Assembly (NCBI GenBank): GCA_019239975.1
Contig: JAFAZE010000133.1
Span: 1 to 49,992, forward strand
DNA length: 49,992 nucleotides
Source of the DNA: Streptosporangiaceae bacterium
GTDB taxonomy: Bacteria > Actinomycetota > Actinomycetes > Streptosporangiales > Streptosporangiaceae
Direction of reading: 5' to 3'
The translations under genes were made by a program, and so were the position numbers. This document shows positions 6,314-14,157 of this stretch, piece after piece (the stretch's first letter is position 1; each line of letters starts with the position of its first letter). Below the pieces are notes generated by a model. The model was not told the origin of the DNA. It did no database searches and was given only the letters and a program-made list of their open reading frames with translations.

Positions 6314-8391
6314 ATGAGCTCCAGGGACGGGCGGACCGTCCGCATCACGTTCGCGAGCGTGGTGGTGGTCATGGTCGGCGACACGAGCTCACCGAAGCTG
6401 TCGTTGTCGAACCAGACGCACATGGCCACGTTGCCCTGGTTCTCCGTCGCCTCTACGCACGCCGCCCCGCCGCCGAGCGGACCAACGGGGACGACCCGGG
6501 CGCCCGGGAACTTCTGCGTGAAGCTGGAGATCGACGTGGCAGGCGACGCGTTGGCCAGGTGTCCGCCGATGAACATGAAGATCTGCGCGGTGCTGCCGGG
6601 AGTGGTGCTGCCGGCCTGGTACACGCCCGAGACGACGTTCGAGGCCTGCCCGGCACTCGTCCTGATCACGTCATCGCGCAGCTGGGCGACCTGCATCTGG
6701 CGCTCGAGGCTCACCTTGCGCTGGTAGGGGCCGATCTGGTTCGGCGTGGCCATGGTGTGGGCAGGGCCGCCACCGTGCGAGGGAAAGGCGAACTTCAGCA
6801 CTCCGGCGATGGCGGCGACCGCTATGACCGCCACACCGCCCAGTGCCAGCCACTGACGGCGGTCATTGCTCCCGGCGCGACGGCGGCCGGCGCGGCGGCC
6901 GGCGCGGCCTTGTTCGGTGCTCTCCCCGAACTCGCCAGCCTCCAGCCGGCCGGTCTCGAACTGGCCGGTCGCGGCGAGTTCCTGCTCGGTGGTCAGGGGC
7001 GGGATCTGGTCCAGCATGGTCTCGGAGAAGACGTCGCGTTCCCCGGCCCACGGCTGCTCGCCGGTGTCCGGGCGGGCGAGCAGGCCAGTTGGCGCGGCGA
7101 GCATCCCGGCGCTGCCCGCGGGCTGCAGGGCTGGCCCGGCCGCGTCATAACCGGCATCGCCGTAAGGGCCGTCCTGGTAGCGAGGCGTGTCGAGGCGGGT
7201 GTCGTCGAAGCGCGCGCCCTCGAACCGGGGGTCGTCGCGGCGCGCGTCGTTGTAACGCGGGTCATAAGGGGGAGCGTCATAACCCGGCGCGAAGGGCCCG
7301 TCGTCGCCGGGCTGGCCGTAGCCCGCGCCGCCGAACCCCCTGTCGTCATAACCGGCACGGTCGTCATAACCGGCAGGGCCGCCGTAGCCAGGATGGCCGC
7401 CGTAGCCGGCTCGCTGGTCCCACGCCCCATCGTCGTAGCCCGCTCCGCCCGGTGCCGGGCCGTCCCAGCCCGGCTGGTCAAAGCGCGGGTCATCGTAGGA
7501 GAGGCGGCCGTAACCGGGCTCGTCCATCCCCGGCTCACCGTACTGCCCCATCCCCGGCTCACCGTACTGGCCGTCGCCGGACCGCGAACCGTCGTAGCCG
7601 GCGCCGTAACCGCGCTCGTCATAGCCGGCCTGCCCGTAGCCCGGACCCTCGCCGTAGCCGGAGTCCGCGTAGCCCGGGGCCGCATCCCGCTGGCCCGGGG
7701 CGCCGAACTCCTGGTAGTCACGGAGTTCGGCGGCGCCGGTGCCGAAGTTCGCCCCCGCCCAGCCGCCCTGCTCTCCGGGATTCAGGGCAGGATGGCCGCC
7801 GTCCCGGTAACCGGCATCCGGGTAACCAGAGCCCGCCGGTCCCCCCGGATAAGCATCCGGCGGGTAGCCATCCGCCTCGTAGCGGCCCGCTGGGTAAGCG
7901 TCCGGCTGGTAGGAGTTCTGCTGGCGCGGACCCTGGTAACCGGGCCCCTGCCGGCTGGGCGGCCCGTATCCCGGAGCCGCGAACCCGGCGTCCTGCGAGG
8001 CCGGGCCCTGATAGCCCGGGTCCAGGTACCCGGGGTCGCCGTAGCCGGAGTCGGGGGCTCCCGGGCCGGTGGGCCCGGCGCCGCCGTACCCGCTGGCCCC
8101 GTAGGAGGCGTAGGGGTGCTCGCCGTGGATCGCCGGCGGCTGGCCTGGGTAGCGGTAGTCGCCGTCCCGGTACTGCAGGCCGTAATAGCCAGTGGGCCAG
8201 GAGATCTCGGGGCCGAACGGCACTCTCCGCTGCACGGCGCCCTGCTGGCCCTGAGGGTAGTCCCCGGATCCTCCGCCAGGCTGCCCCTGGGGGCGACGAG
8301 ACCCACGGGGATCAAACGGCTGCTGTGGTGCAGGAGGCCGGTCCTCGCCATCCGGGGCCGACGGCCATCCGCTCCTCATATACCCGGTCAC
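6301..8391 (-). CDS. Membrane protein with ~440-residue Gly/Tyr/Pro/Asp-rich disordered arm
   Basis: A protein of 696 residues in three parts. Residues 1 to ~440 are an intrinsically disordered cytoplasmic arm built from irregular GYG, GYD, PGY, DPRF and QYGEPGM units, rich in Tyr and Gly, low in Lys and almost free of Cys. A linker with a basic patch (GRAGRRAGRRRAGSNDRR, ~490-510) precedes one membrane helix (~513-536, WLALGGVAVIAVAAIAGVLK). The 160-residue outer domain contains IFMFIGGHLANASPATSI and two cysteines (GGGAACVEATENQGN and VAMCVWFDNDSFGELVS) that could form a disulfide. The outer domain looks like a conserved actinomycete domain of unknown function. The arm resembles sticker-and-spacer sequences that phase-separate, but that is inference. 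The start ATG at 8391 has AGAGGTGACC just upstream. Confidence 0.8.
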   Translation of the reverse strand: MTGYMRSGWPSAPDGEDRPPAPQQPFDPRGSRRPQGQPGGGSGDYPQGQQGAVQRRVPFGPEISWPTGYYGLQYRDGDYRYPGQPPAIHGEHPYASYGASGYGGAGPTGPGAPDSGYGDPGYLDPGYQGPASQDAGFAAPGYGPPSRQGPGYQGPRQQNSYQPDAYPAGRYEADGYPPDAYPGGPAGSGYPDAGYRDGGHPALNPGEQGGWAGANFGTGAAELRDYQEFGAPGQRDAAPGYADSGYGEGPGYGQAGYDERGYGAGYDGSRSGDGQYGEPGMGQYGEPGMDEPGYGRLSYDDPRFDQPGWDGPAPGGAGYDDGAWDQRAGYGGHPGYGGPAGYDDRAGYDDRGFGGAGYGQPGDDGPFAPGYDAPPYDPRYNDARRDDPRFEGARFDDTRLDTPRYQDGPYGDAGYDAAGPALQPAGSAGMLAAPTGLLARPDTGEQPWAGERDVFSETMLDQIPPLTTEQELAATGQFETGRLEAGEFGESTEQGRAGRRAGRRRAGSNDRRQWLALGGVAVIAVAAIAGVLKFAFPSHGGGPAHTMATPNQIGPYQRKVSLERQMQVAQLRDDVIRTSAGQASNVVSGVYQAGSTTPGSTAQIFMFIGGHLANASPATSISSFTQKFPGARVVPVGPLGGGAACVEATENQGNVAMCVWFDNDSFGELVSPTMTTTTLANVMRTVRPSLELMAPK

Positions 8392-8558
8392 CTCTGTGTC
8401 TGACGTACGGCGGGTAGAGGCTGTCTGCCTCTTAGATCACAACATCATCTCGGCAAACACGTACCTTCGCTACCGGATCGCGAACAAACGCGTCACGCGA
8501 CCGCCCGGAGATACCAACGTAGCGGGCCCGGGCGGGCGATGCCCGGATCTTCGGCCTC
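8392..8558. other. Upstream half of the divergent intergenic region
   Basis: This stretch separates the disordered membrane protein gene (minus) from the oxalate operon (plus). An AT-richer segment at 8430-8475 may carry the minus-strand promoter. No gene is visible. Confidence 0.3.
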
Positions 8559-8593
8559 TTGACGAGGATCGCTGCGAGCGTACGATGATCGTA
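8559..8593 (+). promoter_or_regulatory. Promoter of the oxalate operon with palindromic operator over the -10
   Basis: TTGACG (8559-8564), a 16-bp spacer and TACGAT (8581-8586) form a good housekeeping-type promoter. The -10 is the left half of a perfect 13-bp palindrome, TACGATGATCGTA (8581-8593), so a dimer bound there would block RNA polymerase. The convergent FCD-GntR gene at 16569-17252 is the obvious candidate repressor. The leader would be about 120 nt. A second -10-like TATACAAT lies at 8606-8613, and an 11-bp direct repeat CATCTCGCTAC follows near 8635-8665. The assignment of the regulator is inference. Confidence 0.55.
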
Positions 8594-8711
8594 TCCTGCC
8601 GACGGTATACAATTCGCGCCGCATCTTCCGGTAATCATCTCGCTACTCAGCATCTCGCTACGCAGGCGGCACGAATCACCCGCCGCCCTACGCCGAAGGG
8701 GAAGCGAACCA

Positions 8712-9371
8712 GTGCATCACGAGCTCACCGTCTGGTCCCGCGGGATCATCATGGACAAAGAGGCGCGCGACGTCTCCACCTGTATCGCCACAGCGGCCCG
8801 CAAGCTCGGCTACCACGCGGAGAACGTCAGCGACTACGTAGACGACCCCGACCGGACGAATTGCCTGGTCCGCAGGTACGCCCGGTTCGCGGACACGCCG
8901 ATCCTCGACCGTTTCGTCTACGAGAACCCGCATCCGGACTGGGTCGTGCTGGTCGAGGAAACGATCATCAAGGCGGTCAACTTCTTCCGCGGCACCGAGG
9001 ACGGCTCGGGCGTCCTCGTGGTCAACTCGGCCCGCGACCCCGGGTACCTGCTCAAGTTCCTGCCGGACGCCATGACGAAGAAGCTGAACAAGCTCGTCGT
9101 GGTCGACGCGGTCGGCCTGGCCGAACAGCGGGGCGGTTCCCCGTGGATGTTCGTCCGTGACCTTTCCGAGCTGGCCTTCGACCGGATGTCCACCGAGGGA
9201 GCCGTCGAACGGCTCGCCATCGGGATGGGGATCGCCGCCCCGCTGATCGGCGCCCTGGTCGCGGCCACCGGCGAACTGCCCATCGACGAGGTGGCCAGCG
9301 TGGTCGCCGACCGGGACGCCATGCTGCGCGGCGCCGAGCAGCACAAGGTCATCCAGTACGCGAGCGCCTAG
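8712..9371 (+). CDS. Oxalate oxidoreductase-like 2-oxoacid oxidoreductase, gamma subunit
   Basis: A protein of 219 residues matching the gamma (catalytic domain III) family of pyruvate/2-oxoacid:ferredoxin oxidoreductases: HHELTVWSRGIIMDKEARDV at the N-terminus, then the Rossmann-like core NFFRGTEDGSGVLVVNSARD, KLVVVDAVGLAEQRG and GMGIAAPLIGALVAATGELP. In these enzymes the gamma domain helps bind CoA or, in oxalate oxidoreductase, packs over the active site. No Fe-S motif is fused here; the ferredoxin domain is on the next protein instead. Start GTG 8712 is preceded by GAAGGGGAAG. It is the first gene of an operon with the flavoprotein, alpha and beta genes, with an 18-bp gap to the next gene. 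Confidence 0.85.
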   Translation: MHHELTVWSRGIIMDKEARDVSTCIATAARKLGYHAENVSDYVDDPDRTNCLVRRYARFADTPILDRFVYENPHPDWVVLVEETIIKAVNFFRGTEDGSGVLVVNSARDPGYLLKFLPDAMTKKLNKLVVVDAVGLAEQRGGSPWMFVRDLSELAFDRMSTEGAVERLAIGMGIAAPLIGALVAATGELPIDEVASVVADRDAMLRGAEQHKVIQYASA

Positions 9372-9389
9372 TCCAGAAGGGGAGACTCC

Positions 9390-11279
9390 ATGTCCGTACG
9401 CGGGACCCACATTCCCGAGCACCTGAGGCTGCCCATCGCTGGCGTCACGCCCCCGCCCACCGAAAAGGAAGGCCAGCGGCTGTTCCCCACCGGCAACTTC
9501 CGCTTCTTCCGGCCCGTCTACAGGGACAAGACACCGCCGTGCAACCACGCCTGCCCCACCGGCGAGCAGATCCAGAAGTACCTGGACTTCGTGAAGCATG
9601 ACCGCTACCTCGACGGCTACCTCACGATTCTCGAGGACAACCCGATGCCGTCCGTCACCGGCCGGGTCTGCTACCACCCGTGCGAGACCGCCTGCAACCG
9701 GGCGGCGCACGACGAGCCCATCGGCATCCGCAGCGTCGAGCGCTTCCTCGGTGACTTCGGCCTGAACCTCGAAGAGAACCCGATCAAGAAGGATCTGCCG
9801 CCGCTGAACGGCAAGACGGTCGCGATCGTCGGCTCCGGCCCGGGCGGCCTGGCCTGCGCCTACCACCTGCGCCGCAAGGGGTACGCCAGCGTGATCTTCG
9901 AGGCGCTGGACTCCGCCGGCGGCATGCTGCGGGCCGGCATCCCCGCATGGCATCTTCCCGAGGAGGTGCTGGACAAGGAGATCGCCAAGCTCACCGGCCT
10001 CGGCGGCATAGAGATAAGGTGCGGCGTCCGCGTCGGCAGCGATCCGGGCGGCATCACCCTCGACCACCTCAGGACCGGCTACGACGCGGTCTTCCTCGCC
10101 CTGGGCCAGGATGTCGGCCGCCGCCTGGACGTCGAGGGCGGGCGGTCCCGCGGCGTGCTCGGCGCCCTCGAGTTCCTCCGCGAGACCGGCCTCGGCCGCC
10201 CGGTCAAGGTGGGCAGGAACGTGCTGGTCATCGGCGGCGGCAACACCGCGTCGGACGCGGCCCGCTCCGCGGTCAGGCTGGGCGGCGGCGAGGCGACGAT
10301 CGTGTCGCTGGAATCGGAGGACGAACTCCTCATCGTTCCCGAGGACCTGGAGCAGGCCCGCGAGGAAGGCGTGCGGTTCCGGCCTCAGCACTCCCTGGTC
10401 AGGGTCATCGCCGACGGCGAGGGCAACGTCACCGGCGCCGTGCTCTGCCAGGCGCGCCTCGCGAAGGACGAAAACGGCAACGTCCGGCCGCAGATCAGCG
10501 AGGGCACGGAGTTCGAGGTCCCCTGCGACACGATCCTCATCGCGATCGGCCAGGTCCAGGTCCTCGACTGGCTCCCGGAGAGCTTCACCGAGCGCGGCCT
10601 GGTCAAGGCCGATGAGTATGGCCGGGTCCCGGACGACAGCGAGGCGGTCTTCGCCGGCGGCGACGTCATGCGCGGCCCGTCGATGGTGGTGGACGCGCTC
10701 GGCGACGGCAAGCGCGCCGCCCGCGACATCGACCGGGTGCTGAGCGCGCAGCCGCTGGAGCCGGACGGGCCGGTCGAGGTCATGCCCTACGAAAGGCTCA
10801 ACACGGCCTACTTCCGGCACGCGCCCCGGACCCCGGTCCCGCTCACGCCGGCCGGGACGCGGAGCAAGAGCCAGAAGGTAGAGGTCACGCTGGCGTACAG
10901 CCGCGAGGAGGCGGTCGCCGAGGCGGACCGCTGCATGAGCTGCGGCGTCTGCAACGGCTGCGACAACTGCTACATCGTGTGCCCCGATATCAGCGTGATG
11001 CGGGATGCGCGGGAGAACGGCCGGTACTCCATCCGCACCCATTACTGCAAGGGCTGCCTCGTCTGCGTGCAGGAATGCCCCACCGGCTGCCTGGAGAAGG
11101 TGCCGGAGCTGGACTTCGACGAGCCGGACGCGGTGGTTCGGATGGAGACCGCGTTCGCGCCGTACGACGGGGCGCACGCGGAGCAGGCGCCGTTCACACG
11201 GCAGCTCATCGAGGACGCGATCGCCGAGTACGACAGATCAAAAACAGTTCAGCCGAACGGGCGGGGTGTTACGCCATGA
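9390..11279 (+). CDS. GltD-like FAD/NAD(P) oxidoreductase fused to 2x[4Fe-4S] delta domain
   Basis: A protein of 629 residues. The N-terminal Fe-S domain of the GltD/dihydropyrimidine-dehydrogenase type has Cys51, 55, 94, 98 and 102 (CNHACPTGEQ, CYHPCETACNR). FAD binding follows at 146-155 (VGSGPGGLAC), NAD(P) binding at 280-288 (VIGGGNTAS) and the second FAD motif FAGGDVMRGPSMVVDAL at ~421. The C-terminal ferredoxin domain has Cys515, 518, 521, 524, 527, 531 and Cys553, 556, 559, 563, 567 (ligands for two [4Fe-4S] clusters plus extra cysteines). In ordinary 2-oxoacid oxidoreductases the delta domain hands electrons to ferredoxin; here it is joined to a flavoprotein, so the likely final acceptor is NAD(P)+. 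The stop overlaps the alpha start (ATGA, 11276-11279). SD-like AGAAGGGGAGA precedes ATG 9390. Confidence 0.85.
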   Translation: MSVRGTHIPEHLRLPIAGVTPPPTEKEGQRLFPTGNFRFFRPVYRDKTPPCNHACPTGEQIQKYLDFVKHDRYLDGYLTILEDNPMPSVTGRVCYHPCETACNRAAHDEPIGIRSVERFLGDFGLNLEENPIKKDLPPLNGKTVAIVGSGPGGLACAYHLRRKGYASVIFEALDSAGGMLRAGIPAWHLPEEVLDKEIAKLTGLGGIEIRCGVRVGSDPGGITLDHLRTGYDAVFLALGQDVGRRLDVEGGRSRGVLGALEFLRETGLGRPVKVGRNVLVIGGGNTASDAARSAVRLGGGEATIVSLESEDELLIVPEDLEQAREEGVRFRPQHSLVRVIADGEGNVTGAVLCQARLAKDENGNVRPQISEGTEFEVPCDTILIAIGQVQVLDWLPESFTERGLVKADEYGRVPDDSEAVFAGGDVMRGPSMVVDALGDGKRAARDIDRVLSAQPLEPDGPVEVMPYERLNTAYFRHAPRTPVPLTPAGTRSKSQKVEVTLAYSREEAVAEADRCMSCGVCNGCDNCYIVCPDISVMRDARENGRYSIRTHYCKGCLVCVQECPTGCLEKVPELDFDEPDAVVRMETAFAPYDGAHAEQAPFTRQLIEDAIAEYDRSKTVQPNGRGVTP

Positions 11280-12568
11280 CCTCCGTGCATGTCGACCACG
11301 GGCTGACGTCGGGCGCGCCGCCGCGGCTGGCCCCGGCTGTCCGCACCCCCGACGGGGAGAAGTTCCTGAACGGCATGGCGGGAACGCGGATACGGCAGAA
11401 CGGCTGCGCGGCCGCCGCCTACGCCGCCCTGTACGCGAACGTGGACGTGATCACCGCGTACCCGATCCGGCCGTACACCGCGATCATGATGAACCTGGCG
11501 CAGTTCATCGCCGACGGAATCCTCGACGCCGAGTACATCCACGCGGACGGCGAGCACTCGCAGTTCTCCGCCGCGTTCGGCGCCGGATCGTGCGGCGCGC
11601 GCGCCTACACCGGCTCGTCGGGCGTGGGCGTCACCTACGGCTACGAGATGTACTCGATCATCTCCGGCGCGCGGATCCCCATCCAGATGGCGATCGCCGA
11701 CCGGACGCTGGACCCGCCCGGCGACTTCGGCTCCGAGCACACCGACGCGCTGTGCACCAGGGACATGGGCTGGCTGCTGGGCTGGGCGGCGACGCCGCAG
11801 GAGGTCTTCGACAAGTCGCTGATCGCGTACGCGATCGGTGAGGACCCGCGGGTGCTGCTGCCGCAGATGGTCGTGCAGGACGGGTACTTCGTCTCGCACA
11901 TCGCCGGCGAGGTGGAGATGCCGGCCATCGGGCAGGTCGAGTCGTTCCTGCCGCCGTACCAGCTCCCGTTCCCGCTCGACCCGCGGCGGCCGGTGTCGCA
12001 CGGCCCGCAGATCCACCCGGAGCAGGGACCGCCGCTGCAACTGGAGCGGGCCAGGGCGATGGAGGACGCGCTCGGAGTCATCCGCGAGAAGACCGACGAG
12101 TTCGCGCAGGTCTTCGGCCGCAAGTACCCGCATTTCGTCGAGTCCTACAAGCTCGACGACGCGGAGATCGCCATCGTCATCTCCGGCGGCCACTCCGTGA
12201 CCTGCCGCGCCGCCGTGGACAGGCTGCGGGCCGCGGGCGTGAGGATCGGCATGGCCCGGCTGCTGTGGATCCGGCCGTTCCCCACCTCTGACCTGCAGGA
12301 GGCGCTGCGCGGCGTCAAGGCCGTCGGCGTCGTCGAGACCAACCTCGGCCTCGGCGGCGCCAGCTACGGCGGCATCCTGTCGCTGGACGTGACCACCGCC
12401 CTGTATCAGATGGACGGCGAGCGTCCCCTGGCGACGTCGTTCATGGCCGGGCTCGGCGGAGAGACCGTGCCGATGTCCGAATTCGAGTGGATGGCCGGCA
12501 AGCTCGGCCAGGCGGTCGCCCGCGGCCGCGTCGAGAAGGCCGCCCACTGGGTCGGCTTCGAGGACTGA
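11276..12568 (+). CDS. Oxalate oxidoreductase-like alpha subunit
   Basis: A protein of 430 residues of the 2-oxoacid:acceptor oxidoreductase alpha family (domains I and II). Pyruvate enzymes have YPITPSS near the substrate; here it is YPIRPYT with Arg65. The loop IQMAIADRTLDPPGDFGSEH holds Arg143, Asp146, Asp150 and Phe151. Subtracting a constant 34 gives Arg31, Arg109, Asp112, Asp116 and Phe117, the positions I recall for the substrate-binding arginines and switch loop of Moorella thermoacetica oxalate oxidoreductase; Glu93 then falls at 59, the cofactor-activating glutamate. The agreement of all positions with one offset is strong evidence for oxalate rather than pyruvate as substrate (oxalate + ThDP giving 2 CO2 + 2 e-). 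The N-terminal 30 residues are extra. Start ATG overlaps the preceding stop. Confidence 0.85.
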   Translation: MTSVHVDHGLTSGAPPRLAPAVRTPDGEKFLNGMAGTRIRQNGCAAAAYAALYANVDVITAYPIRPYTAIMMNLAQFIADGILDAEYIHADGEHSQFSAAFGAGSCGARAYTGSSGVGVTYGYEMYSIISGARIPIQMAIADRTLDPPGDFGSEHTDALCTRDMGWLLGWAATPQEVFDKSLIAYAIGEDPRVLLPQMVVQDGYFVSHIAGEVEMPAIGQVESFLPPYQLPFPLDPRRPVSHGPQIHPEQGPPLQLERARAMEDALGVIREKTDEFAQVFGRKYPHFVESYKLDDAEIAIVISGGHSVTCRAAVDRLRAAGVRIGMARLLWIRPFPTSDLQEALRGVKAVGVVETNLGLGGASYGGILSLDVTTALYQMDGERPLATSFMAGLGGETVPMSEFEWMAGKLGQAVARGRVEKAAHWVGFED

Positions 12569-12589
12569 CAGGACTAAGGAGCCCCAGAC

Positions 12590-13681
12590 ATGGCCTTTGA
12601 AGTGCACCGCCAGCACCTGCCGTTGTTCGAGGACGACGGGCGCGCGGCGGCCACCGATGACGAGCATGGCCGCGACCGGCACTATCTCCCGGAGCTGCCG
12701 GCCGAGGACCCGTACGCGGCGGGCCACCGGACCTGCGCGGGCTGCGGCCCGGCGATCCAGTACCGCTGGGTGCTGAAGGCGGCCGGCGGCGACACGGTGG
12801 TGGCCGGACCGACCGGCTGCATGTACGTGGCGAACTCCACCTACCTGTGCACCCCGTACACGGTGCCCTGGGCGCACACCCCGATCGCCTCCGGGGGCTC
12901 GTTCACGTCAGGCATGGCGGCGGGATACGAGGCGATGATCAGGAAGGGCCGCTACCCCGGCCCGTTCCCGAACATCGTCGTGATGGCCGGCGACGGCAGC
13001 GCGTCCGACATCGGTCTCGGCTCGATCTCCGGGGCGCTGTACCGCAACCACGACGCCCTGTTCGTCTGCTACGACAACGAGTGCTACGCCAACACCGGCA
13101 TCCAGGTCTCGCCGACCACGCCATACGCGGGCATGACGACGTTCACCCCGTTCGGCAAGGCGATACCGGAGGGCAAGAAGCTGCCGCCGAAGAACCTCGC
13201 GAAGATGATGGCCGAGGGTCACCCGCACTGCTACGTGGCGACGACGACGGTCGGCTACCCGGTCGACCTGATGAACAAGACCCGCAAGGGCCTGAACCAC
13301 GTGGGCGCCGCCTTCCTGCACTGCTACACGCCATGCCAGAAGGGCTGGGTGTACCAGACCTCGATGACGGTCGAGCTCGGACGGCGGGTGGTCGAGTCCG
13401 GGCTGTGGGCGGTCTGGGAGTACGACCCGGAGGAGCGGAAGTACCACTACTTCCATCCGCCGGTGCAGCGCCCGGTCACCGACTATCTCGCCATGCAGGG
13501 CCGGTTCGGGCACATGCTCCCCGAGCACGTCGCGAACATGCAGGTCGCGGCCAACCAGAACTGGCAGGACATCGGCATGGACGTGCCGCAGAACCTCCGG
13601 GACCTCGAGGATCCCGAGCGTCACAGGCGCCTCAAGGAAGAGGAGTACTCGATGCCCCTGAACCGAGGCGTCGGGGCATGA
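12590..13681 (+). CDS. Oxalate oxidoreductase-like beta subunit (ThDP and [4Fe-4S])
   Basis: A protein of 363 residues. It carries the thiamine-diphosphate motif GDGSASDIGLGSISGAL (134-150) ending in CYDNECYANTG (160-170). The proximal [4Fe-4S] ligands are CAGC (Cys49, Cys52), Cys77 in GPTGCMYV, and Cys248 in HCYTPCQKGW. This is the standard beta subunit of pyruvate/2-oxoacid:ferredoxin oxidoreductases. Electrons from the cofactor pass through this cluster to the delta clusters on the 9390-11279 protein. It lies 21 bp after alpha, with AAGGAG before ATG 12590. Radical-type ThDP enzymes of this class are usually oxygen-sensitive, which is notable in a presumably aerobic actinomycete. Confidence 0.87.
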   Translation: MAFEVHRQHLPLFEDDGRAAATDDEHGRDRHYLPELPAEDPYAAGHRTCAGCGPAIQYRWVLKAAGGDTVVAGPTGCMYVANSTYLCTPYTVPWAHTPIASGGSFTSGMAAGYEAMIRKGRYPGPFPNIVVMAGDGSASDIGLGSISGALYRNHDALFVCYDNECYANTGIQVSPTTPYAGMTTFTPFGKAIPEGKKLPPKNLAKMMAEGHPHCYVATTTVGYPVDLMNKTRKGLNHVGAAFLHCYTPCQKGWVYQTSMTVELGRRVVESGLWAVWEYDPEERKYHYFHPPVQRPVTDYLAMQGRFGHMLPEHVANMQVAANQNWQDIGMDVPQNLRDLEDPERHRRLKEEEYSMPLNRGVGA

Positions 13682-13700
13682 CCAAGCCGGGGGCAGCACA

Positions 13701-13808
13701 CACCCGCCCGTCGGCGCGCACCCGCCCGTCGGCGCGCACCCGCCCGTCGGCGCACACCCGCCCGTCGGCGCGCACCCGCCCGTCGGCGCACACCCGCCCG
13801 TCGGCGCA
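13701..13808. repeat. Six tandem copies of an 18-bp unit
   Basis: Units of CACCCGCCCGTCGGCGCR start at 13701, 13719, 13737, 13755, 13773 and 13791. They differ only at the last base (G or A). The array begins 19 bp after the beta-subunit stop and ends before a stem-loop at 13821. Copy number probably varies between strains. It may keep apart the transcription or translation of the oxidoreductase and the small genes downstream. Confidence 0.9.
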
Positions 13809-13820
13809 CATCGACGGTTT

Positions 13821-13860
13821 GGGTGCAATTCATGCTGCTATGACAGCGCGGACTGCACCC
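13821..13860. other. Stem-loop after the 18-bp array
   Basis: GGGTGCA (13821-13827) pairs with TGCACCC (13854-13860); inside, GCTG and CAGC can extend the fold. There is no T-tract. It could be a transcript-processing or weak termination site between the beta subunit and the 84-residue protein gene, or an operator. Confidence 0.35.
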
Positions 13861-13902
13861 GAATCCGCCGCGCTACCCCAACCGTGAGGGATTTGTGCCG
13901 AT

Positions 13903-14157
13903 ATGACCCAATGGCAAGTCAGGTTCGACGGGGGGCATCAGCAGCGATACCTGGCGGACCGCCAGGCCGTGCTGAAGTACGTGCTCGCCGTCGGCCCTCG
14001 CGCCGCCAGCTCCCGGTTCGAGGTGTTCGCCGAGGCTGGCGAGGTGCGACTGGCGGACGGCTCGCCCGGCGGCAGGCGGTTCAGGCTGGTCGAGGTCATC
14101 GATCTCGCCAAACCCGGCGAGATCGACCGCCTGCGCGGGGAACTCGGCGTGTCATGA
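13903..14157 (+). CDS. Small protein of unknown function in the oxalate cluster
   Basis: An 84-residue soluble protein (starts MTQWQVRFDGGHQQRYLADR), mixed alpha/beta with several short charged strands and no cysteines, membrane segment or motif I recognise. It overlaps the next gene by ATGA (14154-14157), so the two are co-translated. Position directly after the oxidoreductase genes and before their terminator suggests an accessory role such as assembly, protection or regulation of the Fe-S enzyme, but nothing in the sequence proves it. Codon use fits the neighbours. Confidence 0.6.
   Translation: MTQWQVRFDGGHQQRYLADRQAVLKYVLAVGPRAASSRFEVFAEAGEVRLADGSPGGRRFRLVEVIDLAKPGEIDRLRGELGVS

Noticed and set aside
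10111..10743. Plus-strand Arg/Ser-rich frames inside the flavoprotein gene
   Set aside because: Off-frame reading of high-GC coding sequence; the overlapping frame has intact FAD, NAD(P) and Fe-S motifs.
8712..13681. Pyruvate or 2-ketoisovalerate oxidoreductase instead of oxalate
   Set aside because: The PFOR YPITPSS motif is replaced by YPIRPYT and the switch-loop residues match the oxalate enzyme; the OFA transporter supports it. Still needs a tree.
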